From: Lachnospiraceae bacterium
GTDB lineage: Bacteria > Bacillota > Clostridia > Lachnospirales > Lachnospiraceae
Reading direction: 5' to 3'
NCBI GenBank assembly: GCA_022790905.1
Contig: JAAVYC010000102.1
Span: 1 to 19,213 of the forward strand
Length of the DNA: 19,213 nt
In this document: piece by piece, positions 1 through 5,842 of the stretch
Layout: each line of letters starts with the position of its first letter
Numbering within the stretch: position 1 is the stretch's first letter
Position numbers and translations under genes: made by a program
Notes under the pieces: model-generated
The model's input: only the letters and a program-made list of their open reading frames with translations
What the model was told of the DNA's origin: nothing
The model's database searches: none

Positions 1-1
1 T

Positions 2-298
2 CAGGGAGAAAAACTGGATGCATTTGCAAAGGCAAGGACAAAAAAGCAGGGAAAGAGTATTATGATAGAAGCGGTCAAAAAAGATATGATAGAGCGCTTC
101 CATGATGAGACCGGAGAAAATGTTCATCTTGCAGTGGTTTACGCGAATGATTTAGAGGCGGCGAAGGAATATAAAGAGGAAGTTCAAAAGGAATTTCCGA
201 ATAATGAGATTATTATACAGCCGTTGTCATTGAGCGTTTCCTGCCATATTGGGCCGGGAGCTTTGGCGCTTACTTGCACAAAAAAGCTGGAAGTTTAG
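2..298 (+). CDS. DegV family (FakB-like) fatty-acid-binding protein, C-terminal part
   Basis: The open frame enters from the left edge, so the gene is 5'-truncated and only about 98 codons are visible. The C-terminal stretch CHIGPGALAL, just before the TAG stop, is the typical glycine-rich end of DegV/FakB proteins, where the conserved H-x-G-P-G lies near the lipid carboxylate site. The preceding segment, an amphipathic helix then VHLAVVYAND and IIIQPLS, fits the second alpha/beta domain of this fold. Family members bind fatty acids and can hand them to the FakA kinase for phospholipid synthesis; that role here is inferred from the family. The ATG at 62 is an internal methionine, because the frame is open upstream and continuous with it. 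A bidirectional hairpin terminator follows 25 nt after the stop. Confidence 0.8.
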   Translation, partial: QGEKLDAFAKARTKKQGKSIMIEAVKKDMIERFHDETGENVHLAVVYANDLEAAKEYKEEVQKEFPNNEIIIQPLSLSVSCHIGPGALALTCTKKLEV

Positions 299-322
299 AT
301 TACAAAAAAGAAAGAGAAAAAG

Positions 323-377
323 GGAGCAAACTCCGTAATGTCAGAACTGCTGCATTACGAGGCCTGCTCCTTTTTTT
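323..377. terminator. Bidirectional rho-independent terminator between degV-like and MATE genes
   Basis: The outer arms 323-328 (GGAGCA) and 365-370 (TGCTCC) enclose an internal loop and a second stem, CGTAATG 334-340 with CATTACG 353-359, which can be extended by CAG/CTG at the tip. Seven T follow at 371-377 on the plus strand, and an A-rich run at 301-321 supplies a U-rich tail on the minus strand. The MATE stop codon (355-357) lies inside the structure, so one hairpin appears to serve both convergent genes. Confidence 0.75.
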
Positions 378-1698
378 GCTGCTTTCGTTTCCAGAGAAGA
401 TAAGCTGCCATATTTGGAATGCCGGCGAGAATCCACGCGGCAGGGCTCGCCATGCAGACGGCTCTGTATCCGAAAGAATCCACGAAAAACATCACGACAA
501 ACAGTCGTCCGACTAGTTCTAAGAATCCGCCGATCATCGGTACGAGTCCATTTCCAAGTCCCTGTAAGGCCATTCTGTATAAAAATAGAATAGACAGGAA
601 GAAGAAAAAGATGGAGATCGTATTCAGATAAATGGTGGAGTAAGATAAAATTTTATCTGTAGGATCTGCTAAAAAGAGTCCCACAATTGTTTTTCCGCCC
701 AAAACACAGATGAGAGCGGCAAGTCCGGTCAAAATGACGGAGATAAAAAAGGCTTTTTTCATTCCGTCATAAATTCGCCTGTATTCTCCAGCACCAAGAT
801 TTTGCCCGCAATAGGTAGACATTGTGGTACCGAGCGTTGGCATAGTCTGTGTGGAGAGCTGTTCTACTTTCATCGCGGCCGTGAGTGAGGCGACGACACT
901 AGAACCAAAAATATTGACAGCGCTTTGTAAAATCATCGTGCCGATGGCAGTGATGGAATAATTCAAAGCCATTGGAAGACCAATCCTCATCAATTCCCAG
1001 ACTCCGACAGAATCAAAATAGTAGTCACTTCTTTTTGTTCTTAAAATCTCAAATTTCCAGAACATATAGAGCAGACAAAACAGTGCGGAAATGCCCTGCG
1101 CGAGAACTGTGGCATAGGCAGCGCCATCGGTTCCGAGTCCCAGAAAACGAATAAAGCAATAGTCTAATACAATGTTTAATAGAGAAGAAAATACCAGGAA
1201 ATAGAGAGGTGTTTTACTGTCACCGATTCCCCTTAAAATAGAGGAGGCCGCATTGTAAAACATAGTGGCGCCGATACCCCAAAAGATAATTTTTACATAC
1301 GACGCCGCCATGTCCAAAATATTGGATGGTGTTTTCATAAATACCAGCATCCATTTCGCGGAAGGGACTGTGATTGCCGTCACAACCACAGAGATGATCA
1401 CTGTCAGCATCAGTGACAGGGCGACATAATGTTTCAATAGAGAATAGTCTTTTGCGCCAAAAGCCTGGGAGACTAAGACGCCGAATCCCTGTGCGATACC
1501 GATGGCGAAAAAGAGGACCAAAAACATGATACATCCAGTGGCGCCAACAGCTGCGAGAGCTTCCTCTCCCAGTAGACGTCCTACAATGATCGCATCCACC
1601 ATATTGTAAAATTGCTGAAATATATTTCCAAGTAAGACAGGCAGGGAAAACCATAAAATCAATTTGAGCGGATTTCCCGAGGTCATATCTTTTTCCAT
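355..1698 (-). CDS. MATE family multidrug/cation efflux transporter
   Basis: A 447-residue protein of normal MATE length. It begins with a short polar stretch and then about twelve hydrophobic segments arranged as two homologous MatE halves, split near residue 230. The N-terminal motif around residues 8-55 (NPLKLILWFSLPVLLGN, then FYNMVDAIIVGR and ALAAVGATG) is characteristic of the DinF/NorM-like branch common in Clostridia. These proteins export cationic drugs or metabolites across the cytoplasmic membrane using Na+ or H+ gradients; the substrate cannot be read from sequence. The start is supported by AAAGGAGG (complement of 1705-1712), 6 nt upstream of the ATG. The gene diverges from a LysR regulator, which suggests that the regulator controls it. 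The end overlaps the bidirectional terminator. Confidence 0.93.
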   Translation of the reverse strand: MEKDMTSGNPLKLILWFSLPVLLGNIFQQFYNMVDAIIVGRLLGEEALAAVGATGCIMFLVLFFAIGIAQGFGVLVSQAFGAKDYSLLKHYVALSLMLTVIISVVVTAITVPSAKWMLVFMKTPSNILDMAASYVKIIFWGIGATMFYNAASSILRGIGDSKTPLYFLVFSSLLNIVLDYCFIRFLGLGTDGAAYATVLAQGISALFCLLYMFWKFEILRTKRSDYYFDSVGVWELMRIGLPMALNYSITAIGTMILQSAVNIFGSSVVASLTAAMKVEQLSTQTMPTLGTTMSTYCGQNLGAGEYRRIYDGMKKAFFISVILTGLAALICVLGGKTIVGLFLADPTDKILSYSTIYLNTISIFFFFLSILFLYRMALQGLGNGLVPMIGGFLELVGRLFVVMFFVDSFGYRAVCMASPAAWILAGIPNMAAYLLWKRKQQKKEQAS

Positions 1699-1719
1699 GT
1701 GATTCCTCCTTTGAAAGTT

Positions 1720-1783
1720 CCTAACAATTTTGCTGGTTAGGCTGTTAGTAACATAGTATAATACCCGAAAATTTAAAATGCAA
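1720..1783. promoter_or_regulatory. Overlapping divergent promoters and palindromic operator for MATE and LysR genes
   Basis: The plus strand has TATAAT at 1757-1762 with a weak -35 (TGGTTA, 1734-1739) 17 bp upstream, pointing to lysR. The minus strand has TTGCAT (complement of 1778-1783), a 17-bp spacer and TATACT (complement of 1755-1760), pointing to the MATE gene. The two -10 boxes overlap. An inverted repeat CCTAAC (1720-1725)/GTTAGG (1736-1741) overlaps the lysR -35, and a palindrome GTTAGTAAC lies at 1744-1752. This layout suits a LysR autoregulator, but no binding data are available. Confidence 0.6.
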
Positions 1784-1837
1784 TCATATTTTTCAATAAA
1801 CCTTGAAAAAGGAGAAAAAGAGAGCTATGCTTTTGTT

Positions 1838-2716
1838 ATGGACATTAATTTGGAATATTATAAAATTTTTTATTATGTTGGAAAATTAAAAAGCATTACT
1901 CTGGCAGCTGAGGAACTTTCGATCTCTCAGCCGGCAGTTAGCCAGGCGATAAAGCAGTTGGAGAATACGTTAGGGTCAGCGCTCTTTGTGCGCACATCGC
2001 GAGGAGTTCGTTTTACGGCAGAAGGGGAAGTGCTCTATTCTTATATAAAGAGAGGATATGAAACGATTCGTTTTGGGGAAAAAAAATTTTTAGAGTTGTT
2101 GGATTTAGAGGAGGGAGAACTCTGTATCGGCGCTAGCGATATGACACTGCAATTTTATCTTTTGGAGCATTTAGAAAAGTTTCATGAAAAATATCCTAAG
2201 ATTCGTGTGACTGTAAAAAATGCTCCAACACCAAAGACGTTAAAAATGTTGCAGGAGGGAGTCATTGATTTTGGAGTCGTCAGCACACCGATCTCCAAAA
2301 GGATGGACTTAAAATTTCAAAAAGTTCGAGATATTCAGGATATTTTTGTGGTTGGAAAGAAATTTCAGAAATATTCAGGGAAGCAGATGTCTTATCAGGA
2401 GCTAGAGAGACTCCCACTGATATGTCTAGAGGGGGTTACCTCCACACGTGCCTATGTGGAAAAATTTTTAAAGGAACAGGGGGTCAGTTTGCGGCCAGAA
2501 TTTGAACTTGCCACAAGTGCGATGTTGATCCAGTTTGCCGTGAAAGGATTTGGCGTTGCAAGTGTGGTAGAGGATTTTGCGTTGGAGGCGCTTGAAAAAG
2601 GGGAGATATTTTGCTTACAGTTCGATCGTGTGATTCCGAAGAGACATTTTTGCATTGTGACAGATGAGAAAATTCCGATATCGGCAGCGGCAAAACGTTT
2701 TTTGGAATTATTATGA
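1838..2716 (+). CDS. LysR family transcriptional regulator
   Basis: With the ATG at 1838 the protein is 292 residues, the usual LysR size. Residues 1-60 form the winged helix-turn-helix (YYVGKLKSITLAAEEL, then SQPAVSQAIKQLE and FVRTSRGVRFTAEG), and the rest matches the two-lobed inducer-binding domain (GELCIGASD; GVIDFGVVSTP). An in-frame ATG at 1778 would add 20 residues outside the family and lies about 9 nt after the predicted transcription start without a ribosome site, so it was rejected. The ribosome site for 1838 is itself weak: GGAG at 1811-1814 is 23 nt away and AGAGAG at 1819-1824 is 13 nt away. The divergent position suggests it regulates the MATE gene; the inducer is unknown. Confidence 0.9.
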   Translation: MDINLEYYKIFYYVGKLKSITLAAEELSISQPAVSQAIKQLENTLGSALFVRTSRGVRFTAEGEVLYSYIKRGYETIRFGEKKFLELLDLEEGELCIGASDMTLQFYLLEHLEKFHEKYPKIRVTVKNAPTPKTLKMLQEGVIDFGVVSTPISKRMDLKFQKVRDIQDIFVVGKKFQKYSGKQMSYQELERLPLICLEGVTSTRAYVEKFLKEQGVSLRPEFELATSAMLIQFAVKGFGVASVVEDFALEALEKGEIFCLQFDRVIPKRHFCIVTDEKIPISAAAKRFLELL

Positions 2717-2754
2717 TATAAGTTATAATTATAACATGTATAAAAAATATTGAT

Positions 2755-2783
2755 TTTACTTATGATATGCTTTCGTGTATAAT
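2755..2783 (+). promoter_or_regulatory. Candidate sigma-A promoter of purA
   Basis: TTTACT (2755-2760), a 17-bp spacer, then a perfect TATAAT (2778-2783). Transcription would begin near 2790, placing the 13-bp hairpin at the extreme 5' end of the purA message. The AT palindrome at 2723-2734 lies just upstream. Confidence 0.6.
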
Positions 2784-2793
2784 CAGAAAGTAA

Positions 2794-2823
2794 AAACGAC
2801 GGGTGTTTTTACACCCGTCGTTT
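2794..2823. promoter_or_regulatory. Perfect 13-bp hairpin in the purA leader
   Basis: Arms 2794-2806 and 2811-2823 are fully complementary, with a TTTT loop and a GC-rich core (CGACGGGTG). The plus strand has only TTT then ATCACG after it, so it is a poor forward terminator. The complementary strand ends in TTTTTAC and would terminate better. Because it starts about 4 nt after the predicted purA transcription start, it may be an mRNA-stabilising 5' hairpin, a protein-binding site, or the lysR terminator. Confidence 0.65.
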
Positions 2824-2867
2824 ATCACGTAAAAAAACGCAGATGTTTAAAGGAGATTGGATAAAAA

Positions 2868-4142
2868 ATGGTAAAAGCAGTAGTTGGAGCAAATTGGGGA
2901 GATGAGGGAAAAGGCAAAATTACGGATATGCTCGCAAAGGAGGCAGACATTATTGTTCGTTTTCAGGGTGGAGCCAATGCCGGACACACGATCGTAAATA
3001 ATTATGGAAAGTTTGCGTTGCATACCCTTCCTTCCGGAGTGTTTTATGATCACACGACAAGTATTATCGGAAACGGTGTGGCATTGAATATTCCGGTATT
3101 GTTCCAGGAGATCAGATCCATTACAGATCGCAATGTACCGGAACCTAAAATCCTGGTATCAGACAGAGCACAGATTGTGATGTCTTACCATATGTTGTTT
3201 GATCAGTATGAAGAAGAGCGCTTGGGAGGAAAATCTTTCGGTTCCACAAAGTCGGGTATCGCGCCATTTTATTCCGATAAATATGCCAAGATTGGTTTTC
3301 AAGTCAGTGAGATTTTTGATGATGAATTGATAGAAGAAAAGGCTGCTAGAGTCTGTGAACAAAAGAATGTGCTTTTAGAGCATCTCTACCATAAACCTCT
3401 TTTAAAACCAGAAGAGATTGTAAAAGAGCTGAAAAGTTATAGGGAAATGGTTGGACCATATATTTGTGATATATCTGCATTTTTGGCAAAAGCGATCGAG
3501 AAGGGCAAGGAGATCTTGTTGGAGGGACAGCTTGGAACGCTGAAAGATCCGGATCACGGAATCTATCCAATGGTAACTTCTTCTTCCACATTGGCCGCAT
3601 ATGGAGCAATTGGAGCGGGAATTCCTCCGTATGAGATCAAAAAGATTATTACAGTGTGTAAAGCATATTCTTCGGCTGTAGGTGCTGGAGAGTTTGTCAG
3701 TGAAATTTTTGGTGAAGAGGCAGACGAGCTTCGCAAACGTGGAGGCGATGGCGGAGAGTTTGGTGCAACCACGGGACGTCCAAGGAGAATGGGATGGTTT
3801 GATGCAGTTGCATCGAAATACGGATGTCGTCTCCAGGGCACAACGGATGTGGCATTTACCGTACTGGATGTTTTGGGATATCTCGATGAGATTCCGGTTT
3901 GTATCGGTTATGAGATTGATGGAAAAGTGACGACAGAATTTCCGACAACTGCTCTTTTGAGAAAGGCGAAACCGGTATATGAGATTTTGCCGGGATGGAA
4001 GAGTGATATCAGAGGAATTAAAAAATATGAGGATCTTCCGGAAAATTGTAGGAAATATGTAGAATTTGTAGAGCGCCATATCGGTTATCCGATCAAAATG
4101 GTGTCAAATGGTCCGGGAAGAGACGATATTATCTATCGCTGA
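2868..4142 (+). CDS. purA: Adenylosuccinate synthetase
   Basis: A 424-residue cytoplasmic enzyme joining IMP and aspartate with GTP to form adenylosuccinate, the first step committed to AMP. GDEGKGK at residues 11-17 is the GTP loop with the catalytic Asp12, NAGHT holds the catalytic His40, TTGRPRRMGW is the aspartate/IMP loop, and GPGRD is at the C terminus as in all PurA. The IMP-contact loop reads GSTKSGIAPFYSDK rather than the common T-x-G-R-G-I-G-P form, and the region before TTGRP carries an extended acidic loop; this marks a divergent clostridial subfamily but no essential residue is clearly missing. AAAGGAG at 2849-2855 supports the start. The gene stands alone, between its own promoter and a strong bidirectional terminator. 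Response to purines cannot be read directly, though the leader hairpin is a candidate control element. Confidence 0.96.
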   Translation: MVKAVVGANWGDEGKGKITDMLAKEADIIVRFQGGANAGHTIVNNYGKFALHTLPSGVFYDHTTSIIGNGVALNIPVLFQEIRSITDRNVPEPKILVSDRAQIVMSYHMLFDQYEEERLGGKSFGSTKSGIAPFYSDKYAKIGFQVSEIFDDELIEEKAARVCEQKNVLLEHLYHKPLLKPEEIVKELKSYREMVGPYICDISAFLAKAIEKGKEILLEGQLGTLKDPDHGIYPMVTSSSTLAAYGAIGAGIPPYEIKKIITVCKAYSSAVGAGEFVSEIFGEEADELRKRGGDGGEFGATTGRPRRMGWFDAVASKYGCRLQGTTDVAFTVLDVLGYLDEIPVCIGYEIDGKVTTEFPTTALLRKAKPVYEILPGWKSDIRGIKKYEDLPENCRKYVEFVERHIGYPIKMVSNGPGRDDIIYR

Positions 4143-4162
4143 AAAAAGAAGAATCTATAAAG

Positions 4163-4200
4163 AAAAAACAGAAGAATGATGATTCATTCTTCTGTTTTTT
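4163..4200. terminator. Bidirectional terminator between purA and the 84-residue membrane protein gene
   Basis: A 17-bp perfect stem (4163-4179 with 4184-4200) has loop TGAT. The six A at the left and six T at the right make it symmetric, so it can end transcription both ways. The minus-strand gene's stop codon (4184-4186) begins exactly at the loop/stem edge. Confidence 0.88.
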
Positions 4201-4438
4201 CAGTGGATTGTTTTAACAGTTTATATACAAAACTATATGTCCAGAGCAGAACTGGTAATACAATTGTGGCATAAATTGAAACTTTTAGCCAGTCCATTGC
4301 CCATTCGCTTCTGATCACAGCAAAGATCAAAGTGGAGAGATAGAGTCCTGCTAAGATGAGAATCAGGAGAATGGCAAAAATTTGCTTTATTTTTTTATGT
4401 GATTTTTTTCTACCGGACGTCTGTTTCTGAGAATTCAT
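4184..4438 (-). CDS. Small two-helix membrane protein, unknown function
   Basis: 84 residues: a basic N-terminal tail (residues 1-18, rich in Lys, Ser and Gln), one hydrophobic helix at about 19-42, a short outside loop containing RSEWAMDW, a second helix at about 50-72, and a polar tail ending KTEE. The positive-inside rule puts both ends in the cytoplasm. No family is recognised. Translation is well supported by AAGGAG (complement of 4450-4455) with a spacing of about 11 nt to ATG. It is transcribed alone, convergent with purA and divergent from the SEC-C gene. The base composition is like its neighbours. Confidence 0.75.
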   Translation of the reverse strand: MNSQKQTSGRKKSHKKIKQIFAILLILILAGLYLSTLIFAVIRSEWAMDWLKVSIYATIVLPVLLWTYSFVYKLLKQSTEKTEE

Positions 4439-4521
4439 AATAGGAAGCTCCTTTATTTATCTATGATTTATCCGTATCATAACATAAGGCGTTAAAACTG
4501 CATAGGATTTATTGCAATCTT

Positions 4522-4550
4522 TTTGATTTTTGCATATTTGTAAAATCAAA
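4522..4550. repeat. 9-bp perfect inverted repeat upstream of the SEC-C gene promoter
   Basis: TTTGATTTT (4522-4530) and AAAATCAAA (4542-4550) flank an 11-nt centre. It ends 11 bp before the -35 box at 4562, so it is upstream of the predicted transcript and more likely a DNA operator than an RNA hairpin. It lies between two divergent genes and could serve both. Confidence 0.5.
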
Positions 4551-4561
4551 GAGATGTACTA

Positions 4562-4590
4562 TTGAAAAATAGAGATAAATGCGTTATACT
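4562..4590 (+). promoter_or_regulatory. Sigma-A promoter of the SEC-C protein gene
   Basis: TTGAAA (4562-4567), an exact 17-bp spacer, then TATACT (4585-4590). Transcription would start near 4597, which excludes the in-frame ATG at 4579 as the translation start and points to 4633. Confidence 0.72.
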
Positions 4591-4632
4591 GTTACGGTAA
4601 ATGGCAAAACTATGAATGATGAGGGTATGATT

Positions 4633-5139
4633 ATGGCACTTTTACAGGAATGGCAGGCAGTTGCCTATAATGAACAGACAGATAAGGGAAGGCTTCAAAA
4701 GTTTTGGCAGAACTACTTTTTGGTGGAAAAGAGTGTCTATGAAAAGCTTTTGGATCATCCAGAGGAAGAGATTACGGGCACCGTAAAAGAGTTGGCGGAT
4801 AGATTTGGAATAACTCTGTTGGATATGACTGGATTTTTAGATGGAATCAATGACAGTCTAGAGAATGCAAATCCGATTGATACGATGGAAGAGGATACAG
4901 TGGTCAATCTGATTTTTGACAAAGAGCGTTTATATAGGAATATGATAGATGCCAAAGCAGATTGGTTGTATGATCTCCCACAGTGGGATACGATTTTGGG
5001 AACAGAGAGAAAGCAGGAACTCTATCTTGAGCAAAAGAAAGCAGGAACTGTGGTAAAAGAGGATAAAATCTATCCAAATGATCCGTGTCCATGCGGAAGT
5101 GGTAAAAAATATAAGAAGTGTTGTGGCAAGAATAAATAG
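4633..5139 (+). CDS. SEC-C zinc-motif protein, function unknown
   Basis: 168 residues from the ATG at 4633. The last 20 residues carry the SEC-C motif, CPCGSGKKYKKCCG, the zinc-binding tail first known from SecA. The remaining 140 residues are a helical domain (VKELADRFGITLLDMTGFLDG; MEEDTVVNLIFDKERLY) seen in stand-alone SEC-C proteins of Clostridia whose role is not established. The start was chosen because the promoter (-10 at 4585-4590) lies inside the longer frame that begins at 4579, and because GAGGG at 4621-4625 is 7 nt before the ATG at 4633. There is no signal peptide, so the product is probably cytoplasmic. A T-box leader begins only about 15 nt after its stop, with no terminator in between, so its transcript may run into the thrS leader. 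Confidence 0.85.
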   Translation: MALLQEWQAVAYNEQTDKGRLQKFWQNYFLVEKSVYEKLLDHPEEEITGTVKELADRFGITLLDMTGFLDGINDSLENANPIDTMEEDTVVNLIFDKERLYRNMIDAKADWLYDLPQWDTILGTERKQELYLEQKKAGTVVKEDKIYPNDPCPCGSGKKYKKCCGKNK

Positions 5140-5155
5140 AAGAAATGAAAACGTA

Positions 5156-5378
5156 GAAGAGGAGAGTAAGTAATCCAAATGTGACAGAGAGAATCGCCAA
5201 AGTGGAAGCTTTGAGCTGTGAGCGATTTGACAGGGAGATTGCCGAAGACCACCTCGGAGTGACTTTCATACGGTCCGGTGACTCCGTTATCGTCAAATGA
5301 GCGGCTTTGTGAAAACAGAGCAAGCAGGGTGGAACCGCGTTGATACGTCCGTGCATTATTTTAATGCACGGTTTTTTT
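5156..5378 (+). promoter_or_regulatory. Threonine T-box leader (tRNA-Thr sensing) of thrS
   Basis: The T-box sequence AGGGTGGAACCGCG is at 5326-5339, with the UGGA bulge (5330-5333) that pairs to the acceptor end of uncharged tRNA. In stem I, GAGG (5159-5162) pairs with CCTC (5252-5255) and GTAATC (5170-5175) with GATTGC (5237-5242). Between them lie AGTA (5165-5168) and GAA (5244-5246), the usual specifier-loop motifs. One base after GAA is ACC (5248-5250), a threonine codon and the likely specifier. GCG/CGT (5337-5339 with 5346-5348) and GG/CC form the antiterminator, which competes with the terminator at 5349-5378. Uncharged tRNA-Thr is thus expected to let transcription continue towards thrS. 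No convincing promoter was found upstream; the 5' end is approximate. Confidence 0.93.
5349..5378 (+). terminator. Regulated terminator of the T-box
   Basis: The 10-bp stem CCGTGCATTA (5349-5358)/TAATGCACGG (5362-5371) has a TTT loop and seven T at 5372-5378. Its first two bases are shared with the antiterminator, giving the mutually exclusive switch. Confidence 0.92.
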
Positions 5379-5382
5379 ATTT

Positions 5383-5573
5383 CATTAAGAAACACTTTGT
5401 TGCTGTGGGGCATTAAAATGTTTGGTGTTCTTATGAAACAAAACCCTCCGAAAGGATGCACACTCGCACAAGAGGTGGATATTGCTTCGCAATTGTGTTC
5501 GGCGAATCAAAGCGTACAATCCCCTCAAGAATGAGGAGACAGGAGGGTTGAAGTGGGCTTGTCCACTTTGTTT
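5383..5573 (+). other. Structured element of unknown class between T-box and thrS (IS200/IS605 remnant or ncRNA?)
   Basis: This stretch begins 5 nt after the T-box terminator. The first hairpin is 5383-5395 with 5425-5435 (11 bp, two single-base bulges). AACCCTCC (5442-5449) pairs with GGAGGGTT (5542-5549) around small hairpins: CAC-A-CTC with GAGGTG near 5461-5480, ATTGC/GCAAT near 5489-5501, and CCTCA/TGAGG near 5523-5535. The hairpin AAGTGG/CCACTT is at 5551-5568. AAACA (5436-5440) can pair with TGTTT (5569-5573) to close a branched fold. A plus-strand frame ending NQSVQSPQE at 5534, inside a terminal hairpin, recalls the 3' end of IS605 tnpB genes with their overlapping right-end RNA. That likeness is impressionistic. 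The length (about 190 nt) also suits a free RNA, but no 6S, SRP or riboswitch signature fits. Confidence 0.45.
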
Positions 5574-5615
5574 ATATCGAGGTTTATAACGAAAAAATAT
5601 CAAAAGGAGAATCCT

Positions 5616-5825
5616 ATGTGTAAAATAAAAAATTTTATGGAAGAACTAACAGAAATGACAACGATGACAAAAAAAGAGTATTTTTTGACGGTGACAACCT
5701 GCCTTTTGGGCGGGATTGTGTTAGGGATGTTGTGCTCACCGAGAAAATATGTAAAAATTGGGTCTGAAAACGGAAGCAATAATAAGACAGAGGAGAGAGT
5801 AAAAAAAGCGAAAAAATCAAGATAG
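5616..5825 (+). CDS. Small single-helix membrane protein in the thrS unit
   Basis: 69 residues starting at the ATG at 5616, which has AAAAGGAG (5602-5609) 6 nt upstream. A longer frame from 5553 begins in the AAGTGG hairpin without a ribosome site and was rejected. Residues 22-40 form one hydrophobic helix (TCLLGGIVLGMLCSPRK), and the glycine-spaced helix followed by SPRK resembles the start of YtxH-type or similar small envelope proteins. The C terminus is polar and basic (KKAKKSR). The gene ends 17 nt before thrS and shares its T-box-controlled transcript. The function is unknown; the YtxH likeness rests on one short motif. Confidence 0.65.
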   Translation: MCKIKNFMEELTEMTTMTKKEYFLTVTTCLLGGIVLGMLCSPRKYVKIGSENGSNNKTEERVKKAKKSR

Positions 5826-5842
5826 AATAGGAGAAAGATAAA

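Noticed and set aside
1778..1837. In-frame upstream ATG giving a 312-residue LysR protein
   Set aside because: It is about 9 nt from the predicted transcription start, overlaps the -35 of the divergent MATE promoter, has no ribosome site, and adds residues not expected in LysR proteins.
3402..4079. 225-codon open frame on the minus strand opposite purA
   Set aside because: It lies wholly within purA, has no ribosome site and no recognisable domain; the purA frame has clear motifs throughout. It is a shadow frame.
5500..5530. tRNA T-arm-like string GTTCGGCGAATC
   Set aside because: It has two extra bases compared with a true T-loop, no flanking 5-bp arm, and no acceptor or anticodon stem around it.
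5383..5573. 6S RNA
   Set aside because: The length is right, but 6S RNA is a single long rod with a central bubble; here the best pairings give separate hairpins and a branched fold, and no conserved 6S bubble sequence is visible.
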